15,894 bases of DNA from Betaproteobacteria bacterium (lineage in GTDB: Bacteria; Pseudomonadota; Gammaproteobacteria; Burkholderiales; SG8-39): positions 1-15,894 of the forward strand of contig SHXF01000097.1 in the NCBI GenBank assembly GCA_009693435.1, written 5' to 3'. Positions 7,076-12,634 of the stretch are shown one piece after another (within the stretch, counting starts at the first letter, position 1; each line of letters begins with the position of its first letter). Below the pieces are notes generated by a model. It had not been told where the DNA came from. It worked only from the letters and a program-made list of their open reading frames with translations, and did not search any database. The position numbers were made by a program, and so were the translations under genes.

Positions 7076-8059
7076 ATGTATTACCAATGGAAACCCTACG
7101 TGCCGGTCGCCCAGCGCCGCCGTAACGCCGAGCGCGCCGCGGCGCGGCAGCAGAAAAAGACAGGCCGGACGCTCTCTCCGGTAAGCGCCGCGCGCGGCGC
7201 CATCACCAGCACGTTCTGGGGCAAGGCCTGGTGCGCCAACCTGGAGCGCTACAGCGATTTCGCGAATCGCTTGCCGCGCGGACGCACCTATATGCGCAAT
7301 GGGTCGGTGATTGACCTCACGATCGCCGCCGGCAAGATATCGGCACAGGTGATGGGCTCCGATCTGTACCAGGTCTCGGTGAACATCGCGGCGGTGCCGG
7401 CGACCCAATGGCAGGCCCTGGGCGGCGACTGCGCGGGCTCGATAGACTCGCTCGTGGAGCTGTTGCAGGGACGGCTCTCGAACGCCGTGATGGAGCGCAT
7501 CTGCCGGCCGCAAACGGGGCTGTTCCCGTCACCCAAAGAGATCAAGTTCAATTGCAGCTGCCCCGACTGGGCCGCGATGTGCAAACACGTCGCCGCGGTG
7601 TTCTACGGCGTGGGCGCGCGCCTGGACGAGCAACCGGATCTGCTTTTTACACTGCGCAAGGTGGACGCAAAGGATCTGATTTCCCGCGCCGGCGCGGGCC
7701 CGCAACTCGCGAAGAAAACACCTGCGGCCGGACGCATACTGGACGACTCCCGACTCGCCGATGTATTCGGCATCGAAATGGCGGACACCGTGGCGCCAGC
7801 GTTGCAGGAGAAGATGCTCCCCGTAGCGCCAGGGAGGAAGCCGGCGAAGAAAAAAGCGCCCGCTCGCAAGGAGAAAGTGGTCAAGCGCAAAGTGGTCAAG
7901 CGCAAAGTGGTCAAGCGCAAAGTGGTCAAGCCCGTTGCAGTCAAACCCAATGCAGTCAAGCCTGCAGCAGTCAAGCCCGCTGCAGTCAAGCCCATGGCGT
8001 CCACAGCCTCACCCGCCCGCGCGAAACCGGCCCTGCTCCGCAAGCGCAAATCGGCGTGA
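7076..8059 (+). CDS. SWIM zinc-finger protein with a lysine-rich repeat tail
   Basis: The 327-residue protein has a SWIM finger at 160-171 (Cys160-x-Cys162, six residues, Cys169-x-His171) in the context NCSCPDWAAMCKHVAAV, a zinc-binding fold for DNA or protein contact. The N-terminal part has the FWGKAWCANLERYSDFANRL block typical of SWIM proteins encoded beside SNF2 helicases in many bacteria. From about residue 254 the protein becomes a basic low-complexity tail. Eight pentapeptides occupy 267-306 (three of KVVKR, then KVVKP, VAVKP, NAVKP, AAVKP, AAVKP), and it ends in RKRKSA. The tail resembles histone-H1-like or AlgP-like Lys/Ala/Pro tails and probably binds DNA without sequence preference (inference). 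It likely works with the helicase, as a DNA-tethering or specificity subunit. The biochemical role of this pair is not well established. Confidence 0.92.
   Translation: MYYQWKPYVPVAQRRRNAERAAARQQKKTGRTLSPVSAARGAITSTFWGKAWCANLERYSDFANRLPRGRTYMRNGSVIDLTIAAGKISAQVMGSDLYQVSVNIAAVPATQWQALGGDCAGSIDSLVELLQGRLSNAVMERICRPQTGLFPSPKEIKFNCSCPDWAAMCKHVAAVFYGVGARLDEQPDLLFTLRKVDAKDLISRAGAGPQLAKKTPAAGRILDDSRLADVFGIEMADTVAPALQEKMLPVAPGRKPAKKKAPARKEKVVKRKVVKRKVVKRKVVKPVAVKPNAVKPAAVKPAAVKPMASTASPARAKPALLRKRKSA
7874..7993 (+). repeat. Eight 15-bp tandem units encoding pentapeptides
   Basis: The first three units are identical (AAAGTGGTCAAGCGC). The fourth ends in CCC. The last four have the form NNNGCAGTCAARCCY with GTT, AAT, GCA, GCA/GCT variation. 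All units are in phase with the SWIM gene, so unit number can change without a frameshift. Near-identity of the first units points to recent slippage expansion. Confidence 0.95.
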
Positions 8060-8079
8060 GCGTGCGCATGGCGCACGCT
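8059..8079. terminator. GC-rich hairpin at the SWIM gene stop (REP-like)
   Basis: AGCGTGCGC and GCGCACGCT pair perfectly over 9 bp around an ATG loop, starting at the last base of the stop codon. No T-run follows, so it is not a canonical intrinsic terminator. It can stall or protect the 3' end of the helicase-SWIM mRNA. The same core recurs at 9955-9971 and 12609-12625. Confidence 0.5.
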
Positions 8080-8420
8080 ACGCAGTCATGGCTCAGCCGC
8101 CGATGAGATGTAGCGTGCGCCGTGCGCAGGCAGCGGCTACGCGGCGCTGAATTCGACCGGTCGAAATCGGCCTTGACCACGCCGCAGTCAGCAGCCGTAG
8201 GGCGAAGTCTCAGCGCGCAGCCGCACAACGCAGCCGTAGGGCGCAGCTTCAGCGCGCCGAATACCGGTGGCTTTCCCGCGACCATGGCGCGATGAATCCG
8301 CGCCCTACGATGGTGGTAATCGGGCGCGATTCAAACTCATGTTCCGTTAGCTACGGTTTTGATCCAGGACGAGAGGGTAGTCATGACGAAATCAGCGAAC
8401 TTTCCGCACCAGCTTGAATC
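8059..8420. repeat. Composite intergenic repeat, copy A
   Basis: This non-coding block fills the gap between the SWIM and IclR genes. In order it holds a GTGCGC-ATG-GCGCAC hairpin, a GTAGCGTGCGCCGTGCGC segment (8111-8127), two CAGCCGTAGGGCG modules (8192-8217 and 8231-8257), one 71-bp module (8266-8336) with the hairpin GGCGCG/CGCGCC, and a tail with GGTAGTCATG and GAACTTTCCGCA (to about 8420). The same modules recur in the same order and orientation at 9955-10350. I see no protein-coding frame in it. The 23 bp between it and the IclR stop show nothing notable. Confidence 0.8.
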
Positions 8421-8442
8421 GTGCCCTGCAAGCCCCTTGCGA

Positions 8443-9258
8443 CTAATCATCAGCGCGGTCCCGCCTTCGTCCCGATGACGCGAGGGCCATGGTCTTGCCG
8501 GTTTCATCCGGCAGCCTGAACCCCAGCTTTGCCGACACCTCTGCGGCAATATTCCTCACTGCAAGGGCAATCCTTTTTCCGGCGCCGGCCGCGAAATCCC
8601 GATCGCTGCCGATGACGCCCAGTACTGCCGCGATGGGGCCTTTGACCTCGAATACCGGCGCCGCCGCGGCGCTTACGCCAGGCACGGTCGCGCCCGACAC
8701 GCGCGCGTAACCGTCCCGCCTGATTTTTTCGAGTCCCGCTCTTGTGCGGGTGGGGTCCCGGTCGCGCTTCCAGCGCGCGGTTTCTTTCGGTGGAAGCCAG
8801 GCGGCGAACACGCGTCCCGTCGCGCTATCGAACGTCGGCAGCAATGAGCCCACGCGGATGTTCATGTACACCGGGCGCGAGCTTTCCTCGATCGCGGCCA
8901 CGACCGGGCCTGCCCGGGTCCAGAGCACGAGTATCGCGGTTTCGCCCGTAACGTCGCGCAACCGGGTGAGCGCCTGCATCGCTTCCCGCACCGGATTCGC
9001 GGCACGCAGACCCGCCAGACCCAACGCAATCGCCGCCGGGCCCACTCCGTAGTGCCCGGTCGCCGGGTCCTGTGCGACCAGCCGGCTGCGTGCGAGGCTC
9101 ACCATGTAGCGGTGGACCTTCGCGGGAGGCATGCCGACTCGGCGGGCGAGATCGGACAGCGCGAGCGCGCCCGAAGCCCCGGCCAGGCCTTCCAGGATAG
9201 CCGCGGCGACATCGGCGGACTGGACGCCCACAATGCGTCCCGAGGCATTGCGCTTCAC
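8443..9258 (-). CDS. IclR-family transcriptional regulator
   Basis: This 271-residue protein has the IclR layout. An N-terminal winged helix-turn-helix covers about 14-75 (LALSDLARRVGMPPAKVHRY at 32-51 is the recognition region), followed by an effector-binding domain from about 88 to 250 with the usual GETAILVLW, GSLLPTFDSATGRVFAAW and GVSAAAAPVF segments. IclR proteins are dimeric or tetrameric and often control aromatic or organic-acid catabolism, repressing or activating a divergent operon. Here the divergent gene is a gentisate-dioxygenase-like cupin 90 bp away, the probable target. The start is GTG at 9258; no earlier in-frame start exists before a stop, and the ribosome-binding site is weak. 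The last 20 residues are polar and probably disordered. The ligand is unknown; a small aromatic acid is a guess from context. Confidence 0.93.
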   Translation of the reverse strand: MKRNASGRIVGVQSADVAAAILEGLAGASGALALSDLARRVGMPPAKVHRYMVSLARSRLVAQDPATGHYGVGPAAIALGLAGLRAANPVREAMQALTRLRDVTGETAILVLWTRAGPVVAAIEESSRPVYMNIRVGSLLPTFDSATGRVFAAWLPPKETARWKRDRDPTRTRAGLEKIRRDGYARVSGATVPGVSAAAAPVFEVKGPIAAVLGVIGSDRDFAAGAGKRIALAVRNIAAEVSAKLGFRLPDETGKTMALASSGRRRDRADD

Positions 9259-9276
9259 GCTCGCACCGGCGCGAAA

Positions 9277-9305
9277 TTGACTTTACGTATTGCGATATAC
9301 ATAAT
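9277..9305 (+). promoter_or_regulatory. Sigma70 promoter of the cupin gene
   Basis: TTGACT (9277-9282) and CATAAT (9300-9305) are separated by exactly 17 bp in the divergent intergenic region. Transcription would start near 9312, giving a leader of about 37 nt before the GTG at 9349. This is the best-looking promoter in the window. Confidence 0.7.
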
Positions 9306-9317
9306 GCATAGCGTTAT
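9301..9317. promoter_or_regulatory. Candidate IclR operator overlapping the -10 and start site
   Basis: ATAATGC and GCGTTAT form an imperfect palindrome (6 of 7 pairs) around ATA, covering the -10 box and presumed start of the cupin promoter. A repressor bound here would block the cupin gene. Assignment to the adjacent IclR protein is inference. A second partial palindrome (GTAT...ATAC, 9287-9300) lies directly upstream. Confidence 0.4.
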
Positions 9318-9337
9318 TCATGCGTTGATCACGAACC

Positions 9338-9342
9338 GGAGG
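9338..9342 (+). promoter_or_regulatory. Ribosome-binding site deciding the cupin start
   Basis: GGAGG lies six bases before the GTG at 9349. It shows that the frame, although open from 9052 through the opposing IclR gene, is translated only from 9349. Confidence 0.8.
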
Positions 9343-9348
9343 ATAAAC

Positions 9349-9936
9349 GTGAACGATATCCCGAAATTGCCTGATTTGCCCGGCGCCGACATGGTTGCGA
9401 CGAAATCCACACCCTGGGCGAAGGCGATGACCGACGACGAGTATTATCCATTCCTGGTCAAGAAAAACCTGCGTCCCGCGCTCTGGCGCTGGGAAGACAT
9501 GCTGCCGAAACTGAAGGAGCTTGCCCGCGATCCGCTGCGACGGGCCGACCGCCGATTCCTTGCGCTGGTCAACGAGGACACGGGCGAGGCGGGCGGGGTT
9601 CTTCCGTCCCTGTTCCTCGGACTGCAGGCGATCAATCCCGGGGAGCACATCGCCCCTCACAGGCACAACTCGTATGCGCTGTATCACATCATCCAGGGCG
9701 AGGGTTACTCCATCGTCGGTGAGCACAAGTTCGAGTGGAAGCGGGGAGACACGTTTGCCTGCTCGCCAATGGCGAGCCACGAGCACTTCAATACCGGCAC
9801 GGAACTGGCCATACAGTACGTCATCCAGGACATGCCCGCCCGGGCGATGGATCGAAACCTGGTGTGGGAGGAACCGATCGGCCGCATGTTTCACATGGTC
9901 GAGGGGAACATGCCGCATCAGGACTCGAAAGAATAG
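9349..9936 (+). CDS. Small cupin protein related to the N-terminal half of gentisate 1,2-dioxygenase
   Basis: This 195-residue protein has a single cupin domain at about 85-165. Cupin motif 1 is PGEHIAPHRHNSYALYHIIQGEG (97-119) with metal ligands His104 and His106; motif 2 (GDTFACSPMASHEHFN) offers His144 and His146. The HRHNSYAL context, without the usual motif-1 glutamate, matches the catalytic half of gentisate/salicylate dioxygenases, which open aromatic rings with Fe(II). Those enzymes are usually about 350-residue bicupins; this one has a helical N-terminal part and only one cupin. It may therefore be a small dioxygenase or a non-catalytic relative. The start is GTG at 9349 with a good ribosome-binding site. 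It is divergent from and probably controlled by the IclR gene. The product stays in the cytoplasm; the substrate is not readable from sequence. Confidence 0.85.
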   Translation: MNDIPKLPDLPGADMVATKSTPWAKAMTDDEYYPFLVKKNLRPALWRWEDMLPKLKELARDPLRRADRRFLALVNEDTGEAGGVLPSLFLGLQAINPGEHIAPHRHNSYALYHIIQGEGYSIVGEHKFEWKRGDTFACSPMASHEHFNTGTELAIQYVIQDMPARAMDRNLVWEEPIGRMFHMVEGNMPHQDSKE

Positions 9937-9954
9937 GGCGGTACACGGCATGAT

Positions 9955-10350
9955 CGTGCGCATGGCGCACGCTTCGAAGTCAGGGCTCATCCGCCGATGA
10001 TTGGTAGCGTGCGCCGTGCGCGCGAAACAGCTGGCCGCAGAGCGCTGGCGCTATCATTACCGCACAGCGCAGCCGTAGGGCGCAGCTTCAGCGCGCCGGA
10101 CACCCGTGGTTTTCCCCCGACCATGGCGCGATGAATTCGAGCCCTGCGACGGTGGTGCTCGGGTGCGATTCAGACGGTGGTTTTCCCGCGACCATGCCGC
10201 GATGAATCCGCGCCCTGCGACGGTGGTGCGCGGGGGCGATTCAAACTGATACGCCGTCAGCTACCGTATTGAACCAAGACGAGCGTATTGAATCAATACG
10301 AGCGGGTAGTCATGGCGGAATCAATGAACTTTCCGCATCAGTCCGAATCG
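9955..10350. repeat. Composite intergenic repeat, copy B, with internal duplications
   Basis: Copy B repeats the module order of 8059-8420 in the same orientation: hairpin CGTGCGC/GCGCACG (9955-9971), GTAGCGTGCGCCGTGCGC (about 10005-10022), CAGCCGTAGGGCGCAGC (10070 on), 71-bp modules, then GGTAGTCATGGCGGAATCA and GAACTTTCCGCA. It differs by a tandem doubling of the 71-bp module (10105-10175 and 10176-10246) and a tandem 19-bp repeat (10267-10285 and 10286-10304). The rest of the gap up to 10429 shows no gene I trust. Confidence 0.8.
10105..10246. repeat. Tandem duplication of a 71-bp module
   Basis: Two head-to-tail 71-bp units differ at about 8 positions; the single copy at 8266-8336 is the same module. 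Each carries a self-complementary core around GCGATGAATCC and ends in GCGATTCARAC. Divergence between the two units shows the duplication is not recent. Confidence 0.85.
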
Positions 10351-10429
10351 CCCCCTATGTGGGCTGGGAAACATACAGACAGCGAGAGTCGCGCCACAAT
10401 CCCGCATCTTCATTCGCCGGACTCATATC

Positions 10430-10705
10430 ATGTCTCCTCCGAACGCGGTTGCAGCCGATGATCTCTTGCTTGGGCACGCGCCGCCCGAAGACAAGGCGCG
10501 AGTCGCCTCGGATCCCTCGTCATGGCGCAAGCTGATATCACCGGGACGAGCCGCCGCCGGGTCGCTGTTGAAGAAGCACCCTGCCGTGGCCGATGACGAT
10601 CAGGTGGAAAAGGTCAGCCTGCTTTACACCTTCAAACCGTTCATCGCCGCGTCGGCGGTTATTGCGACCGGCGGGATACTGGTTGCCGCCATCTATTCAC
10701 CATGA
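10430..10705 (+). CDS. Hypothetical small protein with one C-terminal membrane segment
   Basis: The 91-codon frame starts at ATG 10430 and uses codons like the neighbouring genes. The N-terminal two-thirds is charged and soluble (APPEDKARVASDPSSWRKL). Residues about 68-88 form a hydrophobic helix (FIAASAVIATGGILVAAIY), and the protein stops three residues later, as in a tail-anchored protein. No good ribosome-binding site is visible and I do not recognise a family. The stop coincides with the junction to an EAL-domain remnant, so the C-terminus could be a recombination product. It could also be a chance open frame. Confidence 0.45.
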   Translation: MSPPNAVAADDLLLGHAPPEDKARVASDPSSWRKLISPGRAAAGSLLKKHPAVADDDQVEKVSLLYTFKPFIAASAVIATGGILVAAIYSP

Positions 10706-10784
10706 AGTGCTGATCCGGCTTCTGGAAGAGGAAAGCAGCCTCGTGCCGCCCGGCGCCTTTTTCCCGCTCGCGGAGGAGCACGGG
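10698..10784 (+). pseudogene. Remnant of an EAL-domain (c-di-GMP phosphodiesterase) gene
   Basis: One frame here reads HHEVLIRLLEEESSLVPPGAF then FPLAEEHGH, closely matching the conserved EAL-domain segment around the Glu-containing YEvLiRL block. The typical family text is xEALLRLxDEDGxLxxPxxFxPxAE. Similarity covers only about 28 codons: the upstream part in this frame is unrelated and no EAL signature follows. It is a decayed fragment, not a gene. Confidence 0.65.
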
Positions 10785-10877
10785 CACGCTGGGTATCTAA
10801 ATCAGCGCGGATTCGCACATGCTTTCTATGCCCGCCTCCGTCTTTCCCCGCTCCTCGCGTCACTATGAGCAGGTACA

Positions 10878-11447
10878 ATGACGGCGATTCGGTCGAAACT
10901 GAGTACGCACATGTCCGCCACTCCCGAAACAATCGAAGCGCCGCTTGCGCCCGAACAACTCGCCCGGCGCTGGCAGGCAATGTGCGTCGACCCGGTTTAC
11001 GAGAATATCGCCGGGAAGATCGAACTCACCGAATGGGGTGAGGTCCTGATGAGCCCTGTCGGCAAGAGCCACGGGCTCGCCGCCGCACGCTTCGCCGCAT
11101 GCCTGGAACAGACGCTGGGCGGGCGGACCGTGGTGGAGGTCGGGATTGCGACTGCCATCGGCTTGCGGGCGCCGGACGTCGCCTGGTGCTCCGACGCCTA
11201 TCTGGCAGCGCGTCCGGAGGAGATGCCGCTGTCAAGCGCGCCGGAAATCTGCGTCGAAATTGCCTCGGCGAGCAACGCTCTGCCCAAGCTGCCCAAGCTG
11301 CGAGAGAAGGCAATGGCCTATGTAAAGGCCGGGGCGGTCGAGGCGTGGATCGTGTTCCCCCAGTCGCGACGGCTGGAAATCTACGATGCCGCCGGGTCAC
11401 GCGAATCGACATCCTTCAAGGTGAACCCGCACACCCTGTTCGATTGA
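10878..11447 (+). CDS. Uma2-family (DUF820) PD-(D/E)XK endonuclease-like protein
   Basis: This 189-residue protein matches the Uma2/DUF820 fold. LMSPVGKSHGLAAARF (57-72) is the typical early block with a conserved His, Asp100 in LRAPDVAW is the first catalytic acid, and Glu127 in PEICVEIASASN the second. KAMAYVKAGAVEAWIV (144-159) is the usual 'aGv.evWvv' helix-strand. Length is normal for the family. The proteins are predicted nucleases, abundant in cyanobacteria and scattered in other bacteria, mostly of unknown role. The start is ambiguous: ATG 10878 has GAGCAGG four bases upstream, while ATG 10911 would suit if TACAAT (10874-10879) is a -10 box. A duplicated CTGCCCAAG gives the LPKLPKL stretch. 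It stands alone, with no partner gene. Confidence 0.88.
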   Translation: MTAIRSKLSTHMSATPETIEAPLAPEQLARRWQAMCVDPVYENIAGKIELTEWGEVLMSPVGKSHGLAAARFAACLEQTLGGRTVVEVGIATAIGLRAPDVAWCSDAYLAARPEEMPLSSAPEICVEIASASNALPKLPKLREKAMAYVKAGAVEAWIVFPQSRRLEIYDAAGSRESTSFKVNPHTLFD

Positions 11448-11518
11448 CAGGTAGTGCCGGGGCCCGGCCTGGATGCTGATGGTCGTCTTCGCTTGCATGC
11501 CTTGCGTGGCGCGACGGC

Positions 11519-12319
11519 TTACCCGGCATGCTCCAGACCCAGAACCGTCCTGACCACCTGCAACATCACCGCCGCCTTGACCGGTTTGGTCACGTAGCCG
11601 TCGGCGCCCAGTTGCAGGCCCTTGAGCACGGATTCGCGGGTTGCGAGGGCGGTCATCATCACGACGGGCATGACCTTCAGCACCGGGTGCGCGCGTATCT
11701 TCGCAAGGATTTCGAACCCATCGGCGTCGGGCATCCGGACATCGAGCAGCGCCACATCGGGGATCGGGTAGAGGCGCAACGCGGCGACGATCTCCTCCCG
11801 GCTCGACGCCGTGCGCAACAGAAACCCGTCTCGTTGAAGATAGTGCTGCAAAAGCTGGATGGTGGCGGCATCATCGTCGACGACAAGCACCGTATGCTTG
11901 TCGCTCTGGCCTATTTGCCGTGCGCCGCCGCCACGGCGCGTAATGGCCACGTAGTAGCCCGCCGACTCCAGCGCGGACACCCCGGACGGCAGTTCTTCGC
12001 TCGCCGGCAGCATCGCCGTTTCCGTGCCGTCTGTGGCAAGCGGCATGTTGAAGTGGTCTTCGATGCCGGCGAGCGCGCGCGAGCTCGATGGCACGATCAG
12101 CTCGCGCCCGCGCAAGTCGAGAAAAATCGCGCGTGCCTCCTCCAGCGGGAGCCCGAGATCGCCGGCGATACGGGCCACGGTGGTGCGGCCGTTGAGCAGC
12201 ACGAGGATCTGCAGTTCCATGGATGAAAGCGTCGTTCCGGTCTCGCGCAGCTCGACGGTTCCCTTTTCGGAAACGTCGTAGTAGTCCTGATCGTGTATGG
12301 AGATGGGGCGGGGTTGCAT
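11519..12319 (-). CDS. Orphan response regulator with a C-terminal receiver domain
   Basis: The 266-residue protein has a complete CheY-like receiver at about 142-263. The acidic pocket is Asp148-Asp149, the phospho-acceptor Asp193 is in ALLDVRMPDADG, Thr223 in MMTA, and Lys245 in VTKP, so phosphorylation should work. The first 85 or so residues include MELQILVLLNGRTTVARIAGDL and LPLEEARAIFLDL, which look like a winged-helix-type fold. A linker without recognisable domain joins the two. Receiver domains are more often N-terminal, so this order is unusual. No histidine kinase is encoded nearby; phosphate must come from a kinase elsewhere. The ATG at 12319 has no Shine-Dalgarno sequence. Whether it binds DNA or acts by protein contact cannot be told. 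Confidence 0.88.
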   Translation of the reverse strand: MQPRPISIHDQDYYDVSEKGTVELRETGTTLSSMELQILVLLNGRTTVARIAGDLGLPLEEARAIFLDLRGRELIVPSSSRALAGIEDHFNMPLATDGTETAMLPASEELPSGVSALESAGYYVAITRRGGGARQIGQSDKHTVLVVDDDAATIQLLQHYLQRDGFLLRTASSREEIVAALRLYPIPDVALLDVRMPDADGFEILAKIRAHPVLKVMPVVMMTALATRESVLKGLQLGADGYVTKPVKAAVMLQVVRTVLGLEHAG

Positions 12320-12491
12320 ACGTTTCGATCGCGGGGGAGAGCAGGATGGGCGGTATCGCGAGTCCCGATTCCGGATACGCCGTGTAGCGCGGTCGCAGTG
12401 GGTCGGTGTCGTGTAAACTGTAACACCATACAGCCGGGTGCGCGAGATCGGAGTGGACGAATCGAGTGTGCGGCGCGCACCTTGAATCGGG

Positions 12492-12515
12492 TGAATAATT
12501 CGTGAGAATTATTCA
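12492..12515. promoter_or_regulatory. Perfect 10-bp AT-rich inverted repeat
   Basis: TGAATAATTC and GAATTATTCA are exact inverted copies around GTGA. No T-run follows on either strand. It lies about 173 bp upstream of the response-regulator start and could be an operator for a dimeric regulator. Confidence 0.5.
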
Positions 12516-12608
12516 ACAAAGTCCAGTTAATACGCTATTGAACGGGCCATTCAGGAATAAGAAAAGTATAATTACAGCGTTTTGCGCCGTGCTTCTGCAT
12601 CCGTGTAG

Positions 12609-12625
12609 CGTGCGCAATGCGCACG
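12609..12625. terminator. REP-like hairpin after the tannase-family gene
   Basis: CGTGCGC and GCGCACG pair perfectly around AAT, nine bases past the stop of the minus-strand gene, preceded on the plus strand by GTGTAG. It is the same core as at 8059-8079 and 9955-9971. It may act as an mRNA 3'-end stabiliser or weak terminator; no T-run is present. Confidence 0.5.
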
Positions 12626-12634
12626 AAACCGCGC

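Larger units (their letters stand above)
12320..12634. other. Intergenic region upstream of the response regulator
   Basis: This gap holds the response-regulator promoter (minus strand, not placed), a strong AT-rich hairpin at 12492-12515 and a REP-like hairpin at 12609-12625. A perfect TATAAT on the plus strand (12567-12572) has no -35 at proper spacing and no plus-strand gene to serve. Base composition of 12480-12580 is much richer in A+T than its flanks. I see no small gene. Confidence 0.5.

Noticed and set aside
7874..7993. CRISPR-like array
   Set aside because: The 15-bp units are directly adjacent without spacers and encode an in-frame lysine-rich peptide repeat.
9052..9348. Upstream extension of the cupin frame
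   Set aside because: It runs antisense through the IclR gene and the promoter; the GGAGG at 9338-9342 sets the start at 9349.
10269..10535. 88-codon open frame on the plus strand
   Set aside because: It starts within the tandem 19-bp repeat, has no ribosome-binding site, and overlaps a better frame (10430-10705).
11456..11468. Palindrome GCCGGGGCCCGGC after the Uma2 gene as a terminator
   Set aside because: It has no loop and no T-run; it could be chance in GC-rich sequence.
12567..12572. Perfect TATAAT as a plus-strand promoter
   Set aside because: There is no -35 box at 16-18 bp and no plus-strand gene downstream.
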